Assembly (NCBI RefSeq): GCF_035046505.1
Contig: NC_089824.1
Span: forward strand, 48,587,774-48,651,773
Direction: 5' to 3'
Source: Tiliqua scincoides
Lineage: Eukaryota > Chordata > Lepidosauria > Squamata > Scincidae
DNA length: 64,000 nucleotides
Shown one piece after another: positions 1-47,788 of the stretch. The position numbers and the translations under genes were made by a program. The notes under the pieces are model-generated. The model was not told the DNA's origin and ran no database searches. It saw nothing but the letters and a program-made list of their open reading frames with translations. Numbering within the stretch: position 1 is the stretch's first letter; each line of letters opens with the position of its first letter.

Positions 1-851
1 ACTTTTCTGCCTGCTCCTTTTACCAGTACATGCTTCTGCAACAAACAAGCCCGTGTCTACTTCTTTGGCTCTGTTTGGGATCGCCTGCTTCTTGTGCTAT
101 CTCCCTATGCTCCCATGCCATTCTGCTATCGGGAAAGCAAGGGCTATCCTCCCCTGCTGACCTGGCAGAAGCTTATATCAATAGCTTGTATCAAAGCCCT
201 TTGCAACTCACAATTGTAAGGCTGCAGAGCTTGGCAGTGATGATGATGTCACTACTGAGCGCTCCAGATGCTGACAGCCATTCCCATGCAGCCACCATAG
301 TATTCTGCTCAGTCAGCAAAAAAATAGAGGGAACATTAAAAACATCCAAAAAATAGAGGGAACATTAGTCTAGTGAGCCAGTCACAGAGTAGGGGGTCAG
401 GGACAGATGCAGGACCAATGAGCACTGGGAATGAGTAGCACAGTGACAGACACCTGCACTAACTATGAGGAGGTGCCACAAGGACAACACAGACAAACAT
501 GACATTAATGAAGGAAACTAAATGTATGCTTTTATTTATTTATTTATTTATTTTATTTTATTTTATTTTATTTCCATTTCTTCTTCCATATGCAAGGCTG
601 TGCAGATGGAGTTCCCCGGTGGCCTCTCAACCAGCCACTGACCACTTAGTTTCAGCAAGTTTGATGTATCTTATTCCTTCAGACCATAGGCTCAATTCTT
701 CCTCTGCATAAAAAAATCTAAAAATTTAGATGGGACTGTCACCCATGTTCTTGTTCAGGGCTTATAATAGAATTAAAAAATCCAAGATCTTTTAATCAGA
801 AATAGATTTTTATCTACAAATTTAAAAGACATTTCCTCCTGTATGTATTAG
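1..851 (+). other. PRKDC intron with (TTTA)n/(TTTTA)n tract
   Basis: Intronic sequence upstream of the first exon. A TTTA/TTTTA tract lies at about 531-573. No exon or identifiable mobile element is seen in the remainder. Confidence 0.6.
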
Positions 852-37464
<36,613 letters not shown>

Positions 37465-38880
37465 AAGACAGAAAACTTGGTCAAAATACAATTCAGCATC
37501 AATGCCATGTGGCCAGGTTACCACCACCACCTTGAAAGTTGAGGTGAAGTGATGTATGACTTACACGACCAAAAGTCTCTCTTCAGTGTAAAGTAGCAAC
37601 AGAATTGACTAACCCATAATGATTCAGTAATTTGCTCTTGCAATTTCTTAACTAGTGAAACCCAGGGGAAAAAGAATTATCATTCTAGAGTCCTATATAG
37701 ATCATCACTGGGAAGATAATGCATGGAAGAAATGAAGGGAGCTTGCATGATGTTGATATATCGAATTATGCATTCAATTGCTAATGTAAATGAAGAGAGA
37801 AAAAAACCAAACAAAGCTACCCCCAAAGAACTTGGTAGAGAAATCAAGTAAGAATGATTTATCTCAACTGAAATGAGATAATAGAACTGCCCACTGATTG
37901 CTTATTAACAATGATACCATGAGCTAGTCCAGAAATTCCTGCTTATGTAATTGAACCACTCATGTAAGAATTGGAAGAACTGCAAATGCAAGAACTGGAA
38001 GAGCACATTCATCTGAGGTTATTGCTTCACACAGATGAGCAAAGAAATTCAATTTGTGATTTTTCTTTTCATGGAAAATGAGCTACAATCTTGTAAGAGT
38101 TTGCTCTTCCATTGTTAAACTGGTCAGTACCTCTAGGTAGTACACAACCTTTAACAAGCCTGTGTAAATATATTCCTTGCCTCAAACAAAACAGCAGTAA
38201 ACAAATTCTAAATTCTCATTACCCTTTGGCCATAATAGTGAATTCACAACAAAATTAATAACTCCTGGTAATGTTTTCCTTTCACTGCCAGGCTGTTTAT
38301 TTTACACTCGTTGATTGCAGAAAATGACAAAATCTGCTATTAATAAGATGTTTTCATGGTACAACTTCTGTTGAGTGAGCTGGAATTTGAAGAGAGATGA
38401 GAACAGTGCTTCTGGAACATCAGGGAATATTTGATATAATTGGTACTATTATTGTGATTATTTTAGAATAAATCTTCTGTTGATTATGTAATGACTTCTA
38501 TACATGAAACATTAAAAAAAAATCTCTTAATAGCTGTACATATCCTTGCACCTGCACTGAAGTTTGGTTTCAGTTCATGATAGCAAAAGAAATGTAATGC
38601 AAAGCATCCCGTTTTCAGAATGAGAGACCATGAAACAATTGTATTAAAAGAAGTATTTATGTGACGGTTGTTTACAAGAATTTCTTTGTCAGGCTTCTTT
38701 TATTTGTCCTATTGGATCTTGTGTTTTAAAAATAGAAGAATACAAAACACCTTCTGAACATACTGATTAAATTTATCATAAAGACACAGTGTATTCAAGA
38801 GGTCGTTTCCACTTGTATAGAAATGAACACAATACAGAATTGCTCCATTATTTGTCTCCCTTTATCTTTTTAATAATAAA
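37465..38880 (+). other. PRKDC: PRKDC 3' UTR (extent approximate)
   Basis: AT-rich non-repetitive sequence directly after the stop. AATAAA hexamers lie at 38467-38472 and 38875-38880. Either could be the poly(A) signal; the end given here is the second hexamer and is a guess. Confidence 0.5.
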
Positions 38881-40860
38881 GATGTCACAGTTTGAAACCA
38901 GTGTGAAAATGTTTGATAAACTACTTCTGAAGCAATGTGAATACAATTTAATAGTCAAATTCCACGCAGAGTTGCAGCCAGAGTCACAAATCTAATGTCT
39001 GCCTCAAAGGAGGTGTGTGTTTATCATTAGGCTCATTCCTGTACTTCCAGAGCACTTTGGCCTGTAAGCTAAAGGGTAAAGTTCCAAGTTTATAATTTAA
39101 CCAAGTTCTTCATTTCAGTGCATGCATGGAGAGCTTTCAGTAAGGAACACTTGTAGAAATGACACATCTACTTATAACTATGTCAAGATTCTGAAGGTTA
39201 GCCAAGGAAATCTTGAAGATAGGAAGAAAGTTTGGTTGCCAAAAAGTTTAAATGTTCAAGGTTATGATACATTTTTTCTGCCCCGTTTGCTCTGTGCTTT
39301 TAGGTTTTAAGGACCTTGTTTTCATAGTTTTCAAAATTATATCTGTTGACTGTGCAGTTTATGCTAAACTCATAATATCTGTTAGGCTGAACTGTGTATC
39401 TTACAGCTGTGTGTCAGCAATCCCATTTTCTGTGCACTGTGACTCTGAATTCTTCCTAGCTTCAATTCATATGTTAAGACTGTGATTTGTGCTTCCATTT
39501 TTCTCCTTCTCATATCTCTTATTGGATTTGGTAGAGAGGAAGGGAAATGACAGAGGCTCAGAAAGAATGAGCCCAGAACGCACCATAGAGCTTTCCATTT
39601 TTGATGCCCTTGCTCCCCACGCCATTTCAGCAAGCCAAGCAGCCACCCACCCATCCAACAGCCGGGACTATCGGACCTTGCTCACATTGGAGATAAATGC
39701 ACTTAGCAAGCGCTTGGTATCAAAGCCAAGGTGACCACTTCTGTGTGTAGGCACCACATCTTCCATTGAGAAGCAGGAGATGAGGTTCCATGTGTGTTTA
39801 CAGTGAATGAAGTGAAATTGGTGAGAAGGGTATTCATGGAATCGTTCTCGTGTGAAATTCAAGAGCTAAAGTGGTTGCCATCTTAACTGCTCAGAAAGTT
39901 GGCAGATCCAAAGCTTCATTGGTATGTGGTTGTAATATACACAAAAATTATAGTGCCAGCGATTTCTCTTGTGGGAAAGATGACCCTCGTAATTAGACAG
40001 TAGCTAGAAAACTAAATCCCTTCACACTGAAGAGACATCATCATTGTACACAAAGGTTAATGGATCAAGTACAGTTGAAGAAACTGCCAGCAAGGAAAGG
40101 AACGCTTGGGGGTGAGGAGGCCTGCTGCTGTGCCTCTGGATCTCTGAATTGGTAAGATAGCAAATTAAAGACGCATGGCTGCCATTAAATTATATACATG
40201 ATAATGAGGTTGATTAGTATTTTCTGATTAATCTCTCTAGCCTTTCTGATAGCTACAGTTTTCTGAAAACAAGGGAATTTAACTGTCAGACCACATTAAG
40301 CCTGTAATATAAATAAATTCATACAGCAAGAAAAAATATGCACAGCTATTCCCATACCCTGTCCCGTTGTGGAAATTCTCCCCACTACCAAGTGATTTTC
40401 CATGGATCATCTTCACATTTAACCAGAGATGTTGATATTTTTAAACTGAGGGGCGTGCAACATTTTCTTGGAGACAGATGGGAGGATGAACCTGTTTCCT
40501 GACCTCTGCAGCAAATCCAGCTACCAGTTACCAGATCCAATTTTAGGTGGTACCCGGTGTCACTAGGATGTCCTTTTGTCAGTAGCCTACAATGTATCCA
40601 ATGTCATGCCATTTCATTTTCCTCCTCAAAGCAAACAAGACCTTAGTTGTAATTACTTTTCTGTCACTGAATTATCCATATCCTCATGCAAGCTGTAATA
40701 CTTTTTCAGTGCAATTTCAGAGTTCTGTTACTGTACCCTTTCCTTTGTTCTCCATAATTCTCAGCCAGTCTCCTGGAACACAATGCAATTAAGGTGATAA
40801 CATTTCTGTGAACAAGAGCGCTACAGAGTTTACAACCTTCCATTTTTACCAATTGACATT
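38881..40860. other. Spacer between PRKDC and CEBPD, nothing recognised
   Basis: AT-rich sequence without a convincing exon, RNA gene or identifiable repeat. It could hold enhancers of CEBPD, or more PRKDC 3' UTR if a later poly(A) site is used. Confidence 0.4.
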
Positions 40861-40872
40861 AACCCAATACAG

Positions 40873-41227
40873 CAGTGATTCTCACACATTTAGCATTGGG
40901 ACCCACTTTTTAGAATTCGAATCTGCCAGGACCCACCGGAAGTGGTGTCATGACCGGAAGTGACATCAAGCAGGAAAACTTTAACAATCCTAGGCTGCAA
41001 TCCAACCTGCACTTACCTAGGAGTAAATTCCATTTACTATCATTGTTAAAAGAATATACATAGTAGCTTATTAAAAGGACAGATCTGTAACATTTCCCCA
41101 AATGCAGTCACTTACCATGGTAGCATCAAGTCTAATATATTAAAAATAATTGAAATGAATGGGGACCCACCTGAAATTGGTTTGAGACCCACTTAGTGGA
41201 TCCTGACCCACAGTTTGAGAAACACTA
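40873..41227. mobile_element. hAT-like element carrying a nested palindromic-repeat half
   Basis: Ends CAGTGATTCTCACACATT and CAGTTTGAGAAACACTA are diverged inverted repeats. GGGACCCACTTTTTAGAATT near the left and GAGACCCACTTAGTGG near the right are also related. A partial short palindromic repeat lies inside at 40990-41042. The target copies are not clear. Confidence 0.65.
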
Positions 41228-42637
41228 CAGTACCATATCTGATGAATTTCTACTGGCACCGACTCTAAAAAAAATACTTTCTCTTTAGATTTCAGTCTGA
41301 GCCAATTGTGTACATTTTTCCTCTCTGTAATGACTGGGAGAAAAAGTTAATGTTTTCAGTTAGCCCTGGGGGGGCGGGCAAGGGTAGAGTCTTAGCTGTC
41401 TTCATGCAAGTACACTGCTTTCTTGGCCATGCAGTGGCAGCCATGGATTAAACTATGGTACTATTGTCTGCAGAGAACCTACAAGTAGGTGCAATATCCT
41501 GCCACAAGATGGCAATGCTTCAACAGTGTACTAATGAAATAAATCACGGGAATAAATTTCTTCTGAAAAAAGCTATTTTTTCTGTTTCAAGGATACATAA
41601 AACCAGCTGCAGAAGGAATACTAGGCAAGACACAGCGTATGAGAAAGATGTTCTTGTTTTCCTGCATATTCTTGAAAGTTGACCTTGTCAATTTGTCTTC
41701 TCTATGAAGCTGATAGGGACAGGTCAGATTTGTGTTTTTCATAGAATGAAATCAGTTTGGGGACAGTTCAGACCAAGCGCTGACAGCATTTGGCTAACTA
41801 TTTGGTTAAGATGCAACTTACAAGGAATTGGACCATTCCTCCATTCTAGGTCAATATTGTCCACACTGTGAATGGCTGGCAGCAGCTCTCCATAGTTTCT
41901 AACAGGGTGTTTTCCTGCCCTATTTGGAGATGGCAATGATTGCCTTTAGGACTCAGTATATGCTTCACCACTGGGCTTTGGTCTCTCTCCCAAGGTGGTT
42001 CACCGCTGAAGTTACTTTTACACAATACTCACAGCCATTGGCGACAGTTTAAGACATCTGTTGGTAAATGCATGCTCATGTCACTTTCAAAGTGCGCTTT
42101 TGTGTTCCACAGAAGTGGTCCAACTACACTTCTGAAAGCATGTGAGGGTCCCCATGTAACTCAATCACGCATTAAATGTGCAAGTACCTGCCTGCCTGCT
42201 CTGCTACTTTTGCCTATGGTGCACAGACATGTATCCATGTTAATTCACTAGCTAAACTTGGGCAAGTCGTATACAGTAATGTACACAGATGCCAGTGCAA
42301 GACTTGCAAAGTTTGATGAAGTGCACAGTAGGGACAGCTGTCTCCTGACATGTGGGAGGCAAACACCACTCTCCACCACAGCTTGGAGAGTTGAGAGGGA
42401 TGTGGCCTTGCACTTGGCCAGGTTTCCCCCCCTTCACTAAAGCACTGGCGTGTCTCTGACGTCCCATTGAGCTCAGTAACTGCTCTGCAGAACCAAGAGC
42501 TGGGGGGAGAGAACTGGCTGGCTGGCTAGGGACAGAACAGTCCCCTTTGCCTGCCTACAGATCCGACAGCAGCCACAGCAAAAAGCTCCCCATGGAGCTC
42601 CTGAGGAAGGCAGGAGGCTGCATTCCCGAAGCCTCTG

Positions 42638-42713
42638 CATGTCTACTCAGAGGTAAGTCCCATTGTGTTCAATGAGGCTTACTCCCAGGAAAAGGGTTAT
42701 AGGATTGCAGCCT
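42638..42713. repeat. Short palindromic repeat, copy upstream of CEBPD
   Basis: CATGTCTACTCAGAGGTAAG...TGTGTTCAATGAGGCTTACT...TTATAGGATTGCAGCCT. It reads in the opposite sense to the three copies that follow at 42890. Confidence 0.8.
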
Positions 42714-42889
42714 CGGTCCTTCTCTGGTCCTGGAGCGCAGAGGGCTTGGAAGGGAATCCCACTGACTCCAGCTAGAGGCATTTGCTCCCCCGTTTCCCAA
42801 GGCACCTCATCGACCTGCGTCTTCCCCCCCCCACCTTTGTACACTGGCTGGAGTAGCTGAAGCTCGCCCAAGAGCCTTGGAGGGACTGA

Positions 42890-43155
42890 AGCTGTAATCC
42901 TATCCACACTTACCTAGGAGTAAGCCCCCTTGCCTACAATGGAACTTACTTCTGAGTAGACAGGCATAGGACAGGGCTCTGAGGCTGTAATCTTAGCTAC
43001 ACTCACCTGGGAGTAAGCCCCATTGGCTATAATGGGGCTTACTTCTGAGTAGATACGCCTAGGATTGGACTCCGAGGCTGCCATCCTCTACGCCCTTTCC
43101 TGGGAGTAAGTCCCATTGCACACAGTGGGACTTGCTTCTGAGTAGCCACGCAGGG
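42890..43155. repeat. Three tandem short palindromic repeats immediately upstream of the CEBPD promoter
   Basis: Copies at 42890-42981, 42982-43072 and 43073-43155 stand head to tail with no spacer. Each begins GAAGCTG or GAGGCTG and reads ATCCT..., GGGAGTAAG, CCCATTG, and TTCTGAGTAG. They differ from each other by several substitutions, and the third lacks its last dozen bases. The last ends about 265 bp before the CEBPD TATA box. Confidence 0.85.
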
Positions 43156-43419
43156 AGCGTGTGCCCTGCCGGGCTGCCAGTTCCTCCCAAGTGGCGGCAG
43201 CAGCAGCAGCTTCCCCGCCTCCTGGGGGCGCGGGTGAAGGAAGCGCCTGCGGCCGCAGGGCTCGCGGGCTGGAGGGTGGCGGAGCAGCCCCACCCCGGCC
43301 GCCTCTGCCCCTTGGCCGCGAGGCGCAGCGCCTCCACCCCCGCCGCCTCCGGGGCGCTCCAGCAACACCTCCCGCCGCTCCGTCACAGGGGCAGGAGGTG
43401 GGGCCGGCCGGGCCCGGGC

Positions 43420-43426
43420 TATAAAG
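43420..43426 (+). promoter_or_regulatory. CEBPD: CEBPD TATA box
   Basis: TATAAAG stands in a very GC-rich stretch 115 bp before the ATG, which would give a 5' UTR of about 85 bases. A CGTCA half-site typical of CREB binding lies at 43381-43385, about 35 bp upstream. Mammalian CEBPD promoters also have a TATA box and CRE-like sites, from memory. Confidence 0.8.
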
Positions 43427-43534
43427 GGCGCGGGAGGCACCCCAGAGCCAGGTTCTCCTGTTTCTCCCCGTCGGGGCAGCGGAGCGCAGCTGAGCGAGGC
43501 GGTCTCTCTCTCACCCACCCACCCGCACCTGCCC

Positions 43535-44353
43535 ATGAGCGCCGCCGCCCTGGACGGCCCGGACTCGCTGGCCTGCCTGCGCGGCTGGGCGCTGGAGCCC
43601 ACCTTCTACGACGCCCGGGCGGGGGCGGGCGCGGGCAGCCCCGCGTGCAAGGCGGGCATGAGCACGGCGGAGGAGCCCAGCCTGGCGGAGCTGAGCGCGG
43701 CGGCGCCGGCCATGTACGAGGACGAGAGCGCCATCGACTTCAGCAGCTACATCGACGCCGTGTCCGGCGTGCCCACCCTGGAGCTCTGCCACGACGAGCT
43801 CTTCGCCGACCTCTTCGCCAGCAGCCACAAGGGCGCCGAGCGCGGCGGGGGCGCCTTCGCGGACTGCCTGCTGCAGCCCGGGCCCGGGCCCGGGCCCCGC
43901 GGCGCCGTCAAGCAGGAGCCCGCCTGGGGCGACGCGCCGCTGCCCGCGCAGATCGCCTGCGCGCAGACGGTGGTGAGCCTGGCCGGGCAGCCCACGCCGC
44001 CCGCCTCGCCGGAGCCGCCCGGCCGCGCGTCGCCCTCCAGCTGCAGCGGCCGCTCCTGCTCGTCCTCGTCGTCGTCGGGCAAGGAGCGCGCCAAGAAGAG
44101 CCTGGACCGCTGCAGCCCCGAGTACCGGCAGCGCCGCGAGCGCAACAACATCGCCGTGCGCAAGAGCCGCGACAAGGCCAAGCGCCGCAACCAGGAGATG
44201 CAGCAGAAGCTGGTCGAGCTGTCGGCGGAGAACGAGCGGCTGCACCGGCGCGTCGAGCAGCTCAGCCGGGACTTGAGCGGCCTGCGCCACTTCTTCAAGC
44301 AGCTGCCCGCTGCCTCCTTCCTGCAGCCCCCCGCGGCCGCGGACTGCCGGTGA
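43535..44353 (+). CDS. CEBPD: CEBPD, CCAAT/enhancer-binding protein delta (single exon, 272 aa)
   Basis: A bZIP transcription factor induced by cytokines and stress. It binds CCAAT-type sites as homo- or heterodimers with other C/EBPs and acts early in adipogenesis and the acute-phase response. Seen: an N-terminal activation segment with [15 protein letters not shown] and [15 protein letters not shown] (about residues 50-95), a Gly/Pro/Ser-rich middle with VKQEP (a likely SUMO site) and [20 protein letters not shown], and a basic region with [20 protein letters not shown]. The leucine zipper holds [19 protein letters not shown], and the protein ends ADCR. Human CEBPD is about 269 aa with the same start and end. 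The ATG at 43535 was chosen because MSAA matches the family start; its -3 base is C, a weak context, and a downstream ATG at 43660 has a better one. Intronless, as in other vertebrates. GC content is far above its surroundings. Confidence 0.98.
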   Translation: MSAAALDGPDSLACLRGWALEPTFYDARAGAGAGSPACKAGMSTAEEPSLAELSAAAPAMYEDESAIDFSSYIDAVSGVPTLELCHDELFADLFASSHKGAERGGGAFADCLLQPGPGPGPRGAVKQEPAWGDAPLPAQIACAQTVVSLAGQPTPPASPEPPGRASPSSCSGRSCSSSSSSGKERAKKSLDRCSPEYRQRRERNNIAVRKSRDKAKRRNQEMQQKLVELSAENERLHRRVEQLSRDLSGLRHFFKQLPAASFLQPPAAADCR

Positions 44354-45080
44354 CGGCGCGGGGCGGGCGGACTCGGACTCACGCAGAAATACCTCAGGGG
44401 CGCAGCGGGGCTGCGAGGGGAGGGGAGGGCGGCCGGGGGAGCCCTCGGGGGCACCGCGCCACAGGCGTGCCTCCCTCAGGGGAGAAGCTGGCTGGGAAAG
44501 GCTGGAAGGCAGGGCCAGAAGCACCGCTGCCGTGGGAGCCGTGCAAGTGCTCGGGAGGAAGGTGAGGCAGAGCGCCCCCAGCAGAGACCTTCAGAAAGCA
44601 CCACTGCCATGTGAGGGAGGCGGAGCCTTCCCGGCGCAGTCCTGCGAAAAGCGCCCCCGTCGCCGTGGGAGGTGTGCGCTCACTGAGCACTCGCACGCTT
44701 CACGTGGAGGCGGCGCTTTTCAAAGACTACGCCAGGCAGACTCTGCCTCACCTGCCTCCCCACCCACCCCCCGTCCCTACTGCCAACAAGCCAGGCACAC
44801 ACCTTTCTCTGGAATGGGCTAAGGCCGGGTCTTCAACCACAACACTTGCCAGAAAAAGCAAAAAGAAAAGCTAAATATCTTTTTTTTCTTCCTAAATTAT
44901 TTTTGTAATGATAGTTTTGTTTTTTCTACATCTTACTCATATCGATGCAGCTACGGTACTTTGTAAAGAAACCAATGATTTTCAGAACACTTTTTATTGT
45001 TAATGGCGAGAGGAAAAGAAATAGACTATGAGCATGCTCAAAACTTTTATATAAATTTTTACAGCATTTCTAAAAATAAA
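44354..45080 (+). other. CEBPD: CEBPD 3' UTR with poly(A) signal
   Basis: GC content falls from very high to AT-rich along this stretch. An AATAAA hexamer lies at 45075-45080, about 720 bp after the stop, which fits a CEBPD transcript of roughly 1.6 kb. No other gene is seen here. Confidence 0.65.
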
Positions 45081-45173
45081 AAAAAAACTTGAAATGTACT
45101 TTGACTTTATGTATTTGTCAAGGGAGGGGGGTTGCAATGAAGCACCGCAACAGGTAAAATATGTAGAGATTCA

Positions 45174-45335
45174 AGGCACAATCCTATCCATGTCTACTCA
45201 GAAGTATGGCCCATTGCATTCAATAGGGCTTACATCCTGGAAAGTGCAATCCTGTGTTCACTTTCCTGGGGTAAGCCCTACTTAACACAATGGGGGTTAC
45301 TGCTGAGTAGACATGCCTAGGACAGTTTCTTGCCA
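45174..45335. repeat. Two adjacent short palindromic repeats after CEBPD
   Basis: CACAATCCTATCCATGTCTACTCAGAAG...AATAGGGCTTACATCCTGGA, then GCAATCCTGTGTTCACTTTC...GGGGGTTACTGCTGAGTAGACATGCCTAGGAC. They lie about 95 bp past the CEBPD poly(A) signal. Confidence 0.8.
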
Positions 45336-47656
45336 ATGTGATAAAGTGCCATTGTTTTTTGGGATGGCATCTAAATGCCACTTTTCATATAGTTGACATA
45401 TACCTTCAGCTAGAACTCCATTTAAAAAGTAATGTATCTGCATTGTGGTTAAACTGTTAATAGCAGTAGCAAACTGACTACAATTCTAAGCCACCTGAAT
45501 TGTACTTAAAGTTTGAAGGATACCTGATGTTGCATAGGTCTGAGCTGTATACAGCCTAAATAGAAACTGAACATCTACAAACTTACTGCAACTTAAGCAT
45601 GTAAAGTTTATCAGGTAAAGAACATCTATACCTCTATTTCTTTGTCTAAAATGAAAAATCACCTTATGCATAAAAATACCTAATTTGTAAACAGAGACGC
45701 ATTAAGTATTTGAAGCAAACTGCCATCTTTACAGCTTGCCAAAATAGCAATTCAAAAATATAAGGCAGCTTCGGCTTGAGATCAACAGGCATCAGAAATC
45801 ATTATAAGAATTGGTACTAATGGTGTATGTAAAGCCACAGGCAAAGCTCAGTCTTATAAACACAAGGACAGTCGCAAATGATGGGTTCTCTCTTAGGGAT
45901 AAACATCACTAAGGGTTGTTTTTGCAACACTGGAGGACTTTTACTTCTAACTCAAATACATGGTGTATGTAGGAGGTTGGGGGGGGGGTCCTATTTTGTT
46001 GCAAGGTCATTACACATTTCAGAATTCCTGCACTGGAAGACTACAGGTATACAGAAAATCTTCATGCAATTATTTGAATGGGATGATCCCACCAGCTATT
46101 TTGCTGTATACATATGTTCTGGAGGGCTGTTATGGTTTCCAAGCACATCCATAACTGTATCCACATATGGTGTATTTAAATAGTTATATCCCAATTTTAC
46201 ATTCATCACATATCTCGGGCAGCTAACAATAATATAAACCAAAAAGCTAGGTTTGCTTTCCTGTTATTGTTCACAGTAAGCATGCAGAAGATGGATTTCA
46301 TACAGCAACCAATCAGGCTGTACTTGACTGGTTGCTGTATGAACCAATTAAGTTGGTTGATACACTTGTGGAATCTAGTATAAAACTTGAGCTCCAACCA
46401 TAAACACATTAACTGGAAAGTATGCATGCTTAGGATTCCAGCTTCCCTTATCTGCCCTTCCCCACCCCCATTTTAAACACAATGGCCATGATCCAGCAAA
46501 GGGGATGAGTCATACTGCATGCAAGCTGCAGAAAATCTCAGGTGTGCAGGGGTCTCCTTCAGGTGTGCAGGGAGAACAGTCCTTTTGCATGGAACACGTT
46601 GGCTCATAATTATAAGGAAGTAAATCTGAATGAAGTGCTTCACGGTGTTTCTAGAGCTGTGCTATTATTTTGGGGGGAAACTAGCAGGATGCTTAAGTGG
46701 GATACAAAAGGCTCATGGTGCCTTAGAAAAATCTGTTCCAGTTTTATCTACAAACCCAAAGGAAGTTTATTTATATTATCCCAAATATAGTTACCATTAA
46801 ATATAACTTCTGAAACAGTTATCTTGTTCTTTACTTCTAATTATACTGTATAATGCAATACCCACCCTATGGAAAGATTTTTTTAAAGATACAAGTCAAG
46901 TACTTCAATATTTAGACAAATATTAACATTGGTGAAATATGCCCTTGACACCCCTTATCACATCAGCAGAAACTAAAGCACTTGTTTAACACTTCGTAAA
47001 ATTTATTAGTCTAGAAAAAAAACCAAAAAAATCAGCATTCCACTGTGTCTTCTCAGGCATGCTGTGGTACAATGCAAATTACTCAGGAAATCCTTATAGA
47101 GTCTATTTATTAATACATTTACATTCACCATTTTTCTTAAAGCGTATCGCTCTGAAATTAAAATTAATATTTTCTTTCAAAATACACCATTGATGTGTTT
47201 TTTTTCAATTTTCACTTAGAAAACAGTATTCCAACACTTGAAGCTCATTACAAAAATTTGACACCAAGACAGTGTCACCAGTGGGACAGTGGATCCCACA
47301 ATCTATTAGTGGGATAGTAGGTCAATCTATTTTTCAGTGCTCTGAAAAGGACTCACAACTAATCAGAAACACTATACCAAGGGCACAATCCAGCCTAAGT
47401 GAAGCCCTTGTAAGTCCCATTCATTTCTATAGGAAGCAGATACTTTGAACTGCTCCTACCGAAGTCAATTAGACTTAAAAGTGCTTATTGTTGTCTGGGT
47501 CAGATCCAGAATGGGTATTTTAAAAATAGCAATTTATTTTCAGTCATCCTCAATAAACTTGTATTTATGATGCCTGCATTACACATTATCTACCAGTATA
47601 GTTAACAGCTAACAATATTACAAAGTTCATAGACAGAGTTGCAGACAGTATTTCCT
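45336..47656. other. Convergent spacer between CEBPD and SPIDR 3' ends
   Basis: About 2.3 kb, AT-rich. It should contain the SPIDR 3' UTR (minus strand). Minus-strand AATAAA candidates read as TTTATT at 47533-47538 and 47003-47008, but I cannot choose between them. A possible remnant of the short palindromic repeat lies near 47380-47450. No coding exon was found. Confidence 0.45.
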
Positions 47657-47788
47657 TTAGTTTCTTCCTGCATCTGGGAGAACAATTTCTTCCAGTCCAA
47701 CATAACTAGATGGGTGGCTGGTTATAGAGTGGACATAACAATATAAAAACCCCACCTCCTTTCCCAGCACGCTCTTTACTTCATATCT
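47657..47788 (-). CDS. SPIDR: SPIDR last coding exon with stop
   Basis: Acceptor ttcattacag; TAA at 47657-47659. It encodes RYEVKSVLGKEVGFLYCYVH and VGLEEIVLPDAGRN. 132 bp including the stop. Confidence 0.92.
   Translation of the reverse strand, partial: RYEVKSVLGKEVGFLYCYVHSITSHPSSYVGLEEIVLPDAGRN

Noticed and set aside
30-356. 108-codon frame at the window start
   Set aside because: No splice borders or recognisable protein; it lies in a PRKDC intron.
42890-43155. A CRISPR-like array (regular repeats)
   Set aside because: Units are adjoining copies of a dispersed eukaryotic palindromic repeat without spacers.
43511-44524. Long minus-strand frames opposite CEBPD (337 and 235 codons)
   Set aside because: Shadow frames of a GC-rich coding exon; the compositions are Leu/Ala/Arg or Ser/Pro biased and match nothing known.
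43132-44565. A 477-codon plus-strand frame running across the CEBPD region
   Set aside because: It is in another frame than the bZIP protein, starts within a repeat, and is low-complexity Arg/Ala/Gly. Long chance frames are expected in such GC-rich DNA.
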